DNA from: Betaproteobacteria bacterium
GTDB taxonomy: Bacteria; Pseudomonadota; Gammaproteobacteria; Burkholderiales; Thiobacillaceae
NCBI GenBank assembly: GCA_020049245.1
Contig: JAIFLB010000105.1
Location: forward strand, 1 to 6,464
Direction of reading: 5' to 3'
Length of the DNA stretch: 6,464 bases
Shown here in pieces: positions 1 through 5,701 of this stretch. The translations under genes and the position numbers were made by a program. Below the pieces are notes generated by a model. That model was not told the DNA's origin. It worked only from the letters and a program-made list of their open reading frames with translations, and did not search any database. The number at the start of each line of letters is the position of its first letter. Within the stretch, counting starts at the first letter, position 1.

Positions 1-915
1 GGATTGCGCAAGGGTCTGCAATCGCCTGTGCTGTTTGGCTCAATGCTGAAACTCGGACAAAGCGTGCGCGGTTGGTTGCCAAGCGCTTTGCGCGAACATG
101 TACCGGCTAGCAATAACTCGGGCGTGAGTCTGCTGCATTCCGAGATTCAGGATTCGCCCGATGCGCGCGAAGCCAGCGCAACCCTGACGCGCCGCATGCT
201 GGTTCTTGAAGGCTGCGTGCAACCGGCGATGGCGCCGGAAACCAATGCTGCCGCCAGACGGGTGCTCGCTCGCCTGGGCATCAATCTGGTTGCTGCGCCG
301 AATGCCGGTTGCTGCGGCGCCATCGATCAGCATTTGGCGGCGCCGGATGCCGCCAAGGCCGCAATGCGGCGCAACATCGATGCCTGGTGGCCGTTCATCC
401 AGGACGGTGTCGGGGGAAACATCGAAGCCATTGTGATGACCGCCAGCGGCTGCGGCAGCACGGTCAAGGAATATGGTCATCATCTGCGCCACGACCCGGC
501 CTACGCCGAGAAAGCCGCGCGGGTTTCAGACCTGACCCGCGACCTGGCCGAAGTGTTGCGGGATGAAGATTTGAGCGTGCTGAAGCCGGTGCAACCCAAA
601 CGCATCGCCTTTCACCCGCCGTGCAGCCTGCAACACGGGCAAAAGGTGCGCGGCGTGATCGAGAACATCTTGACCCGCGCCGGTTTCGAACTGCTGCCGG
701 TCGATGAAGCGCATCTCTGCTGCGGCTCTGCCGGCACGTATTCGGTGCTGCAACCGGAACTCTCCGGCCAGTTGCGGGCGCGCAAATTGTCCAATCTGCA
801 GGCGCGTGGGCCGGAGCTGATCGCCAGCGCCAACATCGGCTGCCAGACCCACCTTGCTGCCGCCAGCGCCGTGCCGGTGGTGCACTGGATCACGTTGCTG
901 GATACAGCCGGATAG
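1..915 (+). CDS. glcF: Glycolate oxidase iron-sulfur subunit GlcF (3' part)
   Basis: This is the C-terminal ~304 residues of the iron-sulfur subunit of membrane-associated glycolate oxidase (GlcDEF), which oxidises glycolate to glyoxylate and passes electrons to the respiratory chain. The frame is open from base 1 and ends with TAG at 913-915. Two cysteine-rich CCG domains are visible. The first has LEGC near fragment residue 71, AGCCG near 103 and SGCG near 150. The second has HPPC near 207, LCCGSAGTY near 239 and IGCQTH near 280. The order and wording of these motifs match E. coli GlcF, including NIDAWWP and VKEYG. E. coli GlcF is about 407 residues, so roughly the first 100 are outside the window, including the two ferredoxin-type [4Fe-4S] motifs. 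glcD and glcE would be expected upstream. The TTG at 4 is not a real start. Other CCG-domain proteins, such as heterodisulfide reductase-like subunits, are less likely given the close GlcF wording. Confidence 0.93.
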   Translation, partial: GLRKGLQSPVLFGSMLKLGQSVRGWLPSALREHVPASNNSGVSLLHSEIQDSPDAREASATLTRRMLVLEGCVQPAMAPETNAAARRVLARLGINLVAAPNAGCCGAIDQHLAAPDAAKAAMRRNIDAWWPFIQDGVGGNIEAIVMTASGCGSTVKEYGHHLRHDPAYAEKAARVSDLTRDLAEVLRDEDLSVLKPVQPKRIAFHPPCSLQHGQKVRGVIENILTRAGFELLPVDEAHLCCGSAGTYSVLQPELSGQLRARKLSNLQARGPELIASANIGCQTHLAAASAVPVVHWITLLDTAG

Positions 916-938
916 CCTCCGACTGCGGCTCAGTCAGG
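916..938. terminator. Possible bidirectional hairpin between convergent genes
   Basis: The 23 bp between the stop of glcF and the stop of the HD-GYP gene contain GACTG (921-925), loop CGGCT, CAGTC (931-935). CCT at 916-918 and AGG at 936-938 could extend the stem past a two-base bulge. The position between convergent stops suits a shared terminator. There is no T-run on either strand, so classical intrinsic termination is doubtful. Confidence 0.25.
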
Positions 939-2504
939 TTAGCCGATCGCTTCCTGCGCGCATTGAGCCAACAGCGCATCCAGCGCACCGCGCCGGTACA
1001 ACTGTTCCAGCCCGGCAACCGCGTTCGGGTCGAAACGCTTGCCCGATTCATTGCGCAATTCCTCCAGCGCACGTTCCACCGACCAACCGGTCTTGTAGGG
1101 ACGCCGGCTGACCAGCGCGTCGAACACATCGACAACCGAGACGATGCGGCTGCTGAGCGGCAGCTGTTCGGCCTGGATGCCGCTCGGGTAACCGCCGCCG
1201 CTGAAACGTTCGTGGTGGTTGAGCGCGATCTCCCGCGCCAGCGCCATGGCGGGATCGCGTTCCAGAATGACGGCACCAATCTCGGTATGTTTCTTCATCA
1301 GCTCGAATTCCTCCTCGGTCAGCGGGCCGGGCTTGCACAGCACGCTATCGGGGATCGCCACTTTGCCAACGTCGTGCAGGCGGCTGGCCATGCCGATCTT
1401 CTCGGCCACCTCGTTCGTCATCCCCATTTCTACCGCCAGCAAGCGGCTGTAGCCGGCAATCCGGTTGATGTGCGAACCGGTCGTTCTGTCCTTGTACTCG
1501 GCCACCAGCGCCAGCATGTCGATGGCATGTTTGTAGGATTCTTCCAGGCTGATGTGCAGACGCAGGTTTTGCAGTGCGGCGGCACACTGATTGGCGAAGA
1601 TCATGATCAACTTGCGGTCGAGTTCGCTGATCGGAAATTCGCTCTCCAGGTAAATGAAACCAAGCGGCTGGTCATTCGCGACCAAGGGCACCACCACCGA
1701 TTCCTGGCGTAATTGCGGTGGCGTAATGTGGTGCAGCACCACCTCGGAACACATTTTCAGGACGGCATCGAAGCGGGCGTTGTTCTTTGGCTGGGCAAGG
1801 TCTCCGGTGCCGGCTTGCACCCGAATCTCGTTTTCTTCAAACGTGGTGACGAATCCGTCCACCGTGGTGATCAGACCAGATGAGCCAAGATTGCATAGCG
1901 CGATGATCTGGGTCAGCACGCCGCGAAAGAACTCTTCCAGCGTTTCCGACTGCATCCGGAACAGATCCGGCGTCGCGGCCAGAATGTTTTCCAGGCCGAC
2001 GCGGTTGAGTTCGATCGACTTCAGATCACGATAGGACTTCAGCGCAGATCTCACCGCCGTGTACAGCTTCTGCACCGTCAGTTCGGTTTTGTCCTTGTAA
2101 TCATCGATATCGAAGTTGTCGATGACGAAGCGTTCTGGCGCCACGCCCGGCTGGCCGGTGCGAATGATCACCCGGATCATGTTGTTCTTCAGTTCATTGC
2201 GCAGGTAACTCACCAGTAACAGACCGGCGTCATCGGTTTCCATCACGACATCGACCAGAGCGACGGCGATATCGTCATGCGCGGCAAGAACCTGCTTCGC
2301 CTCGGCGGCGGAATTGGCGGAAAGAATCTCCAACGGCCGGTTGGCGAAACTGAAGTCGCGCAAATTGAGGCGGGTCAGCATGTGGATGTCAGGCTCGTCA
2401 TCCACCACCAGGACTTTCCAGGGCGCCAGACGGCTTTTATTGCCATCCGACTTGTCGGATGACCGAGACTGGTCTTCATGGTTGGATGTCCGGATCAGCT
2501 TCAT
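939..2504 (-). CDS. Response regulator: REC + DUF3369 + HD-GYP c-di-GMP phosphodiesterase
   Basis: A cytoplasmic two-component output protein of 521 residues, numbered from the ATG at 2504. The REC domain spans about 28-155. It has the acidic pair D35/D36, the likely phosphoacceptor D85 in LVDVVMETD, T116 in RTGQPG and K139 in DYKDKTE. DUF3369, a GAF-like segment usual in this architecture, covers about 150-315. The HD-GYP domain (about 325-510) keeps H345, H377-D378 (HDVGKVAIPD), H406, H430-H431-E432, the GYP triad 438-440 and D459 in VVDVFDAL. It therefore looks able to bind metal and hydrolyse c-di-GMP; activity is inferred from these residues. An in-frame TTG at 2543 would add 13 residues and overlap the kinase gene by 8 bp, but it lacks a Shine-Dalgarno. 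The ATG at 2504 has GGAG six bases upstream. The kinase gene ends 31 bp upstream on the same strand, so the two are almost certainly co-transcribed and cognate. Confidence 0.92.
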   Translation of the reverse strand: MKLIRTSNHEDQSRSSDKSDGNKSRLAPWKVLVVDDEPDIHMLTRLNLRDFSFANRPLEILSANSAAEAKQVLAAHDDIAVALVDVVMETDDAGLLLVSYLRNELKNNMIRVIIRTGQPGVAPERFVIDNFDIDDYKDKTELTVQKLYTAVRSALKSYRDLKSIELNRVGLENILAATPDLFRMQSETLEEFFRGVLTQIIALCNLGSSGLITTVDGFVTTFEENEIRVQAGTGDLAQPKNNARFDAVLKMCSEVVLHHITPPQLRQESVVVPLVANDQPLGFIYLESEFPISELDRKLIMIFANQCAAALQNLRLHISLEESYKHAIDMLALVAEYKDRTTGSHINRIAGYSRLLAVEMGMTNEVAEKIGMASRLHDVGKVAIPDSVLCKPGPLTEEEFELMKKHTEIGAVILERDPAMALAREIALNHHERFSGGGYPSGIQAEQLPLSSRIVSVVDVFDALVSRRPYKTGWSVERALEELRNESGKRFDPNAVAGLEQLYRRGALDALLAQCAQEAIG

Positions 2505-2510
2505 CTGATT

Positions 2511-2514
2511 CTCC
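2511..2514 (-). promoter_or_regulatory. Ribosome binding site deciding the HD-GYP gene start
   Basis: On the minus strand GCGGAGAATCAG precedes the ATG at 2504. GGAG sits six bases from the start codon. The upstream TTG at 2543 has no comparable motif, which is why the shorter protein is preferred. Confidence 0.7.
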
Positions 2515-2535
2515 GCTGCGTGTTGATCAAGTGAG

Positions 2536-4023
2536 TTACCCAACGCTGGATGAACGCTTGATCGGGAACTGAATATGGCAATGCAAGCCCTGGCCGGGCT
2601 GGCTTTCGCACTGCAAACTGCCGCATAGCACCTGCGTCACCAGGTTGTACACGATGTACATGCCGAGCCCGCTACCGCCCTTGCCGCGCCGCGTGGTGAA
2701 AAAGGGTTCGAACAGCCGCGCCAGCGTGTCGGCATCCATACCGACGCCACTATCAATGTAGTCAATCGCCAGTTGATCCGCCGCAGCCATGCGAGCGACG
2801 ATCCGGATCGAGCCAGCCCGGGCGCCTTCTTCAAAAGCATGCAGGTAGCTGTTCATCAGCAGGTTGTTGAGCACCTGTTCCAGCGCACCGGCAAGGCCGT
2901 GCAGCATCGGCATCTGTGGACAATCAGAGACGAGTTCGATGGCAGTGCGTTTGAAGTGGTTGTGCATGCCGCGAAACACGTCATCAATCAGTTCAGCCAT
3001 CGCGAAGTCGCGCTCCTGGCCGGATGTCTGATCGACCGAGGTGCGTTTGAAACTGGCCACCATGTCGGCGGCGCGTTGCAGATTCGACAACGCCAGGCTG
3101 GACGCCTCGCGCAGCGTGGCAAAACCCGCGCGCAATTCGGCTTCCGTGACCTCTTCCTGATCCAGCAGATTTTCGGTTTGCGCCAGGCTTTCCAAGGTGT
3201 GGGACACCGCACCCACCGCGACGCCCACCGGCGTGTTCACTTCATGCGCGAAGCCGGCCACCATGCGCCCGAGCGATGCCATTTTTTCGCTTTGCACCAG
3301 TTCGTTCTGGGCGGCTTCCAACTCAGCCACCTTGTCCGCCAGCAGTTCAGCGGTCTTGCGCCGCTGATCGCGCTCCCGTTCAAGTTGCAGGACATGTTTG
3401 CGGATCGTGGTCAGGCTGGTGCCGAGCAGCAACATGATGACCACGAAGGCGGTCACATGGACGATCAGATTGGTACGGTGCTGCTGCGCCACCATCGCGA
3501 ACACCCTTTCTGCAGGTTGCGAGATCTGGATGCCGCCACGAATATCGCCCAGCTGGTAGCCCTGCTGCGCATGGCACTGCATGCAGGTTTCGGTAACCAC
3601 CAGCGCCGCCATATAGCGAAACACGGCGCCATCCTGTTCAACCACCTCGCGCGCACCGCTTTCAAAGCGGTGCAGAACAGCCGCCTCCCAGGCATTCGGC
3701 ACATTTGCCGGGTTGATCGGTTTCAGGCTGGAGAGCCGGATGTGCAATTCGCCCTCGCGCACCAGCAAATTCGTCAGTTCCGGCGAGTCGGGCGCAAACA
3801 CGCCGCCGTGGCCGGCGATCCAGGAACGTGTGGTCTGGATCATGTTGAACACCAGCCGTGCGCGCAGCTCAGCCATCTGATGCGCGTGGCGGTCGATACT
3901 GGCTGCATTCCAGAAATACGACGTTGCGATGGCAGCGGCGAAGACCATCAGCAACCCGGCCCACCAGAGCGGGGTCTTGATGAAACGCTCACGCAAACTG
4001 GCATTGATGGATTCGGCTTTCAC
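2536..4023 (-). CDS. Membrane histidine kinase with periplasmic haem-c DUF3365 (Tll0287-like) sensor domain
   Basis: A 495-residue inner-membrane sensor kinase. TM1 is about residues 19-39 and TM2 about 185-203. The periplasmic segment between them carries a c-type haem motif, C147-M-Q-C150-H151, followed by the QGYQLGDIRGGIQIS stretch typical of DUF3365. A charged coiled coil (about 207-250) leads to the dimerisation domain with phosphoacceptor H260 in FAHEVNTP. The ATPase domain follows: N box N387-N391, G1 DSGVGMD (424-430), F box LFEPFFTT (437-444) and G2 GKGGSGLGMYIVYN. All catalytic boxes are present. The expected role is to sense redox state or a haem ligand in the periplasm and phosphorylate the HD-GYP regulator encoded 31 bp downstream. 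The periplasmic segment has no cysteine apart from the two in CxxCH. The start is a GTG at 4023 with no good Shine-Dalgarno directly upstream; an in-frame TAA at 4081-4083 limits any extension. Confidence 0.92.
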   Translation of the reverse strand: MKAESINASLRERFIKTPLWWAGLLMVFAAAIATSYFWNAASIDRHAHQMAELRARLVFNMIQTTRSWIAGHGGVFAPDSPELTNLLVREGELHIRLSSLKPINPANVPNAWEAAVLHRFESGAREVVEQDGAVFRYMAALVVTETCMQCHAQQGYQLGDIRGGIQISQPAERVFAMVAQQHRTNLIVHVTAFVVIMLLLGTSLTTIRKHVLQLERERDQRRKTAELLADKVAELEAAQNELVQSEKMASLGRMVAGFAHEVNTPVGVAVGAVSHTLESLAQTENLLDQEEVTEAELRAGFATLREASSLALSNLQRAADMVASFKRTSVDQTSGQERDFAMAELIDDVFRGMHNHFKRTAIELVSDCPQMPMLHGLAGALEQVLNNLLMNSYLHAFEEGARAGSIRIVARMAAADQLAIDYIDSGVGMDADTLARLFEPFFTTRRGKGGSGLGMYIVYNLVTQVLCGSLQCESQPGQGLHCHIQFPIKRSSSVG

Positions 4024-4061
4024 GGGGAGGGCTCTGGATGCGCATCGCAGTGGATAGCCAC
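4020..4061 (-). CDS. Possible 13-codon leader ORF overlapping the kinase start
   Basis: A minus-strand GTG at 4061 opens a reading frame for VAIHCDAHPEPSP. It ends at a TGA (4022-4020) that overlaps the kinase GTG start as GTGA, an arrangement typical of translational coupling. The strongest Shine-Dalgarno of the region (AAGGAGGG, 4082-4075) lies 14 bases upstream of this GTG, which is longer than usual spacing. No family is recognised. It could explain how the kinase is translated without its own ribosome site, or it may be chance. Confidence 0.22.
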   Translation of the reverse strand: MAIHCDAHPEPSP

Positions 4062-4204
4062 GATAACGGCCTGGCCCTCCTTAAGTTGAGACAATCGACC
4101 GTGTACATCGATCGGGATCATCGCGTCAGTAAGCCGGCTTTCATTCGGTTTCACCGCTACGATGCCGACCCTTTTCGCTTGAACCTTGATCCTGGAATTC
4201 AGAG
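4024..4204. other. Divergent intergenic region (kinase operon / exonuclease gene)
   Basis: These 181 bp must hold the start signals of both divergent transcription units. No convincing sigma70 -35/-10 pair was found on either strand. The exonuclease ATG at 4205 has only weak purine stretches (GGA at 4194-4196, GAG at 4202-4204). The region also holds the short leader frame next to the kinase start. Confidence 0.5.
4075..4082 (-). promoter_or_regulatory. Strong Shine-Dalgarno-like AAGGAGGG far upstream of the kinase start
   Basis: The minus strand reads AAGGAGGG, a perfect seven-base match to the 16S anti-Shine-Dalgarno over AAGGAGG. It lies more than 50 bases from the kinase GTG at 4023 and 14 bases from the GTG of the possible leader frame. 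It overlaps the in-frame TAA (4083-4081) that bounds the kinase frame. Confidence 0.4.
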
Positions 4205-5260
4205 ATGAAACGCCTGCTTATCTTCGCCAGCCTGATCTGGTTTGCTTTCATGGCGATTGCCATCGCCTCCGGCGCGCTGCGCGAAGGTCTGCTGACGCCG
4301 CGCCTGGGTGAATTGATGGCGCATCAAATCGGTACGGTCTTTGTCTGTCTGATGTTTGTTGGCGTGGTTTTCTTCTTCGTTCGCCGCCTGCGCCCGACAC
4401 CTGGCCAGGCCTTGGCGATCGGTGCGGGCTGGACGGCGATGACCGTCGGATTCGAGTTCGGCGTGTTTCATTTGATCGTCGGCCATCCGATGTCCGAACT
4501 ACTGGCCGACTACAACCTGGCCGCCGGGCGGTTGTGGCCGCTGGTCCTGCTCACCGAGTTGCTGGCGCCCTGGCTGTTCGCCAGAACGCTGCCGCCAGCC
4601 ACAGCCAGCCCAGCTGAGCAGCCAGTCAGAAAAACCCACATCCATACATCGCGTTTGCCCGAGGCGTTTCGTCGCACGATCAGCCGCGAGGAAATCGCCA
4701 CGCTGCCGGTACGCCGTTACACCGGCGAGGTCTGGCTGGTGAATACGCCGCAAGTGTTGGCTGAAGCCATGCAGGACATTCGCCGGGAACGCGTGCTCGG
4801 CTTCGATACCGAGACCCGGCCGGCATTCAGGAAAGGCGAAAGCTATCTGCCCTGCCTGGTCCAGATCGCCACCGCGAACCGGGTGTATCTGTTGCAACTG
4901 GAGCAACTCGATTGCTCGCGTGAAATGATCGAACTGATGTCCAACCCGCGCCTGATCAAAACTGGTGTCGCGATTGCCGGCGATGTCGGACAACTCAAGC
5001 GCCTGTTTCCGTTCGACGCCGCCGCAGTGGTTGATCTCGGCCACATCGCCAAGCGACACGGCAATTCGCAAACAGGATTACGCAATCTGGTCGCGTTGTT
5101 TCTCGGCTGGCGGATGACCAAGGGCGCGAAAACAACCAACTGGTCAACGCCGCAGCTGACCCCGACCCAAATCGGCTACGCCGCCACCGACGCCTGGGCG
5201 AGTCGCGAGCTGTATCTGTGTTTCGAGAAAATGGACTTGCTGGAGAAATCAGGCGGTTGA
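4205..5260 (+). CDS. Membrane-domain/3'-5' exonuclease (DEDDy) fusion protein
   Basis: A 351-residue protein with two clearly different halves. Residues 1-127 form an integral membrane domain of about four helices (3-23, 41-60, 69-92, 109-126) with conserved-looking HQIGT, FEFGVFHLIVGHP and LLADYNLAAGRLW. This resembles small membrane proteins of unknown function. A proline/alanine-rich linker (about 128-150) joins it to a DnaQ-like exonuclease domain of RNase D type (about 152-342). The DEDDy residues are visible: D201 and E203 in FDTET, D260 in AIAGD, and Y325/D329 in YAATDAWAS. The enzyme would remove 3' nucleotides from RNA or DNA. The linker would place it on the cytoplasmic face if both termini are cytoplasmic, as four helices imply. 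The ATG at 4205 is the only plausible start, because TGA lies in frame at 4187-4189. There is no methionine in the linker for a separate exonuclease start. Substrate and the role of the membrane part are unknown. Confidence 0.88.
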   Translation: MKRLLIFASLIWFAFMAIAIASGALREGLLTPRLGELMAHQIGTVFVCLMFVGVVFFFVRRLRPTPGQALAIGAGWTAMTVGFEFGVFHLIVGHPMSELLADYNLAAGRLWPLVLLTELLAPWLFARTLPPATASPAEQPVRKTHIHTSRLPEAFRRTISREEIATLPVRRYTGEVWLVNTPQVLAEAMQDIRRERVLGFDTETRPAFRKGESYLPCLVQIATANRVYLLQLEQLDCSREMIELMSNPRLIKTGVAIAGDVGQLKRLFPFDAAAVVDLGHIAKRHGNSQTGLRNLVALFLGWRMTKGAKTTNWSTPQLTPTQIGYAATDAWASRELYLCFEKMDLLEKSGG

Positions 5261-5271
5261 ATGCGCCTTTT
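5252..5271 (+). terminator. Weak hairpin plus T4 at the end of the exonuclease gene
   Basis: GGCG (5252-5255) can pair with CGCC (5264-5267) across an eight-base loop, followed by TTTT (5268-5271). The four-pair stem overlaps the stop codon and is short for an intrinsic terminator. Confidence 0.2.
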
Positions 5272-5338
5272 CACGGCCAAACGCGCGGCCAACCGCGAGG
5301 CCAACCACGCGGCCAACCGCCGGCTTGATCAACGCTGA
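5261..5338 (+). CDS. Possible 25-codon basic micro-ORF or detached C-terminal tail
   Basis: An ATG directly follows the exonuclease TGA (TGAATG) in the same frame and runs to TGA at 5336-5338. The 25-residue product starts MRLFTAKR, continues with AANR, EANH and AANR units encoded by the 12-bp tandem repeat, and ends RRLDQR. It is strongly basic. AGGCGG at 5251-5256 could act as a weak ribosome site four bases upstream. It may be a real small protein, a tail reached by stop-codon readthrough, the remnant of a longer exonuclease, or chance. No family is recognised. Confidence 0.22.
   Translation: MRLFTAKRAANREANHAANRRLDQR
5275..5322 (+). repeat. Tandem 12-bp repeat, four copies
   Basis: The units are GGCCAAACGCGC, GGCCAACCGCGA, GGCCAACCACGC and GGCCAACCGCCG, starting at 5275, 5287, 5299 and 5311. 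All share GGCCAA, and only a few positions vary. The period equals four codons. Confidence 0.9.
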
Positions 5339-5343
5339 TCAAC
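5326..5343 (+). repeat. Direct repeat TGATCAAC, two copies 10 bp apart
   Basis: TGATCAAC occurs at 5326-5333 and 5336-5343, one helical turn apart. Each copy contains the palindrome TGATCA. It follows immediately after the 12-bp array. Confidence 0.6.
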
Positions 5344-5403
5344 TCGCGATCGGCACATCGCCGTTCGTTGCGCTCCATCTTGAGATCCCAGGCCGGCTAA
5401 GTG

Positions 5404-5445
5404 GTTGCGTTCCTGCGGTTACGTTCCTGCAGTTACGTTCCCGCC
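5404..5445 (+). repeat. Tandem 14-bp repeat, three copies
   Basis: The units are GTTGCGTTCCTGCG (5404), GTTACGTTCCTGCA (5418) and GTTACGTTCCCGCC (5432). Adjacent copies differ at two or three positions. The period is not a multiple of three, so a coding origin is unlikely. Confidence 0.85.
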
Positions 5446-5470
5446 GATACCTCCGAAGAAGATGCGCCCT

Positions 5471-5487
5471 ACATTCATGGTGAATGT
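5471..5487. promoter_or_regulatory. Perfect 17-bp palindrome, possible operator
   Basis: ACATTCA-TGG-TGAATGT is a perfect inverted repeat with 7-bp arms and a 3-bp centre. It lies about 90 bp upstream of the candidate -35 of the peroxidase gene. It has the size of a dimeric regulator site; the regulator is not recognised. Confidence 0.4.
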
Positions 5488-5511
5488 GAACAGATGTCAA
5501 AAGTAACGTAA

Positions 5512-5525
5512 TTGATTGTTTTTAA
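5512..5525. promoter_or_regulatory. Weak FNR/ANR-like site
   Basis: TTGAT-TGTT-TTTAA matches 8 of the 10 core bases of the FNR/ANR consensus TTGAT-N4-ATCAA. Several bacterial cytochrome c peroxidase genes are under FNR-family control, which is the reason for listing it. Its centre is about 92 bp before the start site expected from the promoter at 5575-5604. In AT-rich DNA such a match can be chance. Confidence 0.22.
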
Positions 5526-5574
5526 ATGATGACATTTCGATTTCAAAACCTCTGAGGCACCACAAAAGAAATAC

Positions 5575-5604
5575 TTGACCAAAATAAAGCAATATCAAGA
5601 TACT
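5575..5604 (+). promoter_or_regulatory. Candidate sigma70 promoter for the peroxidase gene
   Basis: TTGACC (5575-5580; five of six -35 bases) and GATACT (5599-5604; four of six -10 bases) are 18 bp apart in AT-rich DNA. Transcription would begin near 5611, giving a leader of about 90 bases. Confidence 0.45.
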
Positions 5605-5610
5605 TGTATC

Positions 5611-5672
5611 CGGTTTAAATCGAGACAAAAGCGAAGCAGGAATTCAACTTGTCATCGCACCGTTTTAAACCG
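5611..5672. repeat. 9-bp inverted repeat in the peroxidase 5' leader
   Basis: CGGTTTAAA at 5611-5619 is the exact reverse complement of TTTAAACCG at 5664-5672, separated by 44 bases. As RNA it would close a large stem-loop before the ribosome site; as DNA the two arms could be paired regulator sites. Each arm includes the palindrome TTTAAA. Confidence 0.45.
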
Positions 5673-5691
5673 CAAATCCAATTTCCAAACA

Positions 5692-5696
5692 AGGAG
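5692..5696 (+). promoter_or_regulatory. Ribosome binding site of the peroxidase gene
   Basis: AGGAG lies five bases before the ATG at 5702, a strong and well-spaced site that fixes the start. Confidence 0.8.
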
Positions 5697-5701
5697 CCCA
5701 C

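Larger units (their letters stand above)
5261..5701. other. 441-bp intergenic region with repeats and peroxidase control signals
   Basis: No gene of normal size fits here. The left part (to about 5445) is GC-rich and repetitive, with a 12-bp array, a 10-bp-spaced TGATCAAC pair and a 14-bp array. The right part (about 5490-5700) becomes clearly AT-rich and holds candidate operator, promoter, leader and ribosome sites for the peroxidase gene. Positions 5346-5403 show nothing clear beyond a short CGGC/GCCG hairpin at 5351-5363. Confidence 0.7.

Noticed and set aside
963..1712. Plus-strand frame of 249 codons opposite the HD-GYP gene
   Set aside because: It is a shadow of the HD-GYP coding sequence, with no domain and no ribosome site evident.
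2505..2543. Extended N-terminus of the HD-GYP regulator from the TTG at 2543
   Set aside because: TTG is a rare start, has no Shine-Dalgarno and would overlap the kinase gene. The ATG at 2504 has GGAG at ideal spacing.
2773..4089. Long plus-strand open frame of 438 codons opposite the kinase gene
   Set aside because: It is antisense to a kinase with every catalytic box intact. Its product is rich in His, Gln and Arg with no recognisable domain, as expected of a shadow frame in GC-rich DNA.
4499..5071. Minus-strand frame of 190 codons opposite the exonuclease gene
   Set aside because: The plus strand carries a recognisable exonuclease with all DEDDy residues; the antisense product shows no family features.
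5275..5445. CRISPR array
   Set aside because: The repeat units are only 12 and 14 bp and directly abut, without spacers, and no cas gene is present.
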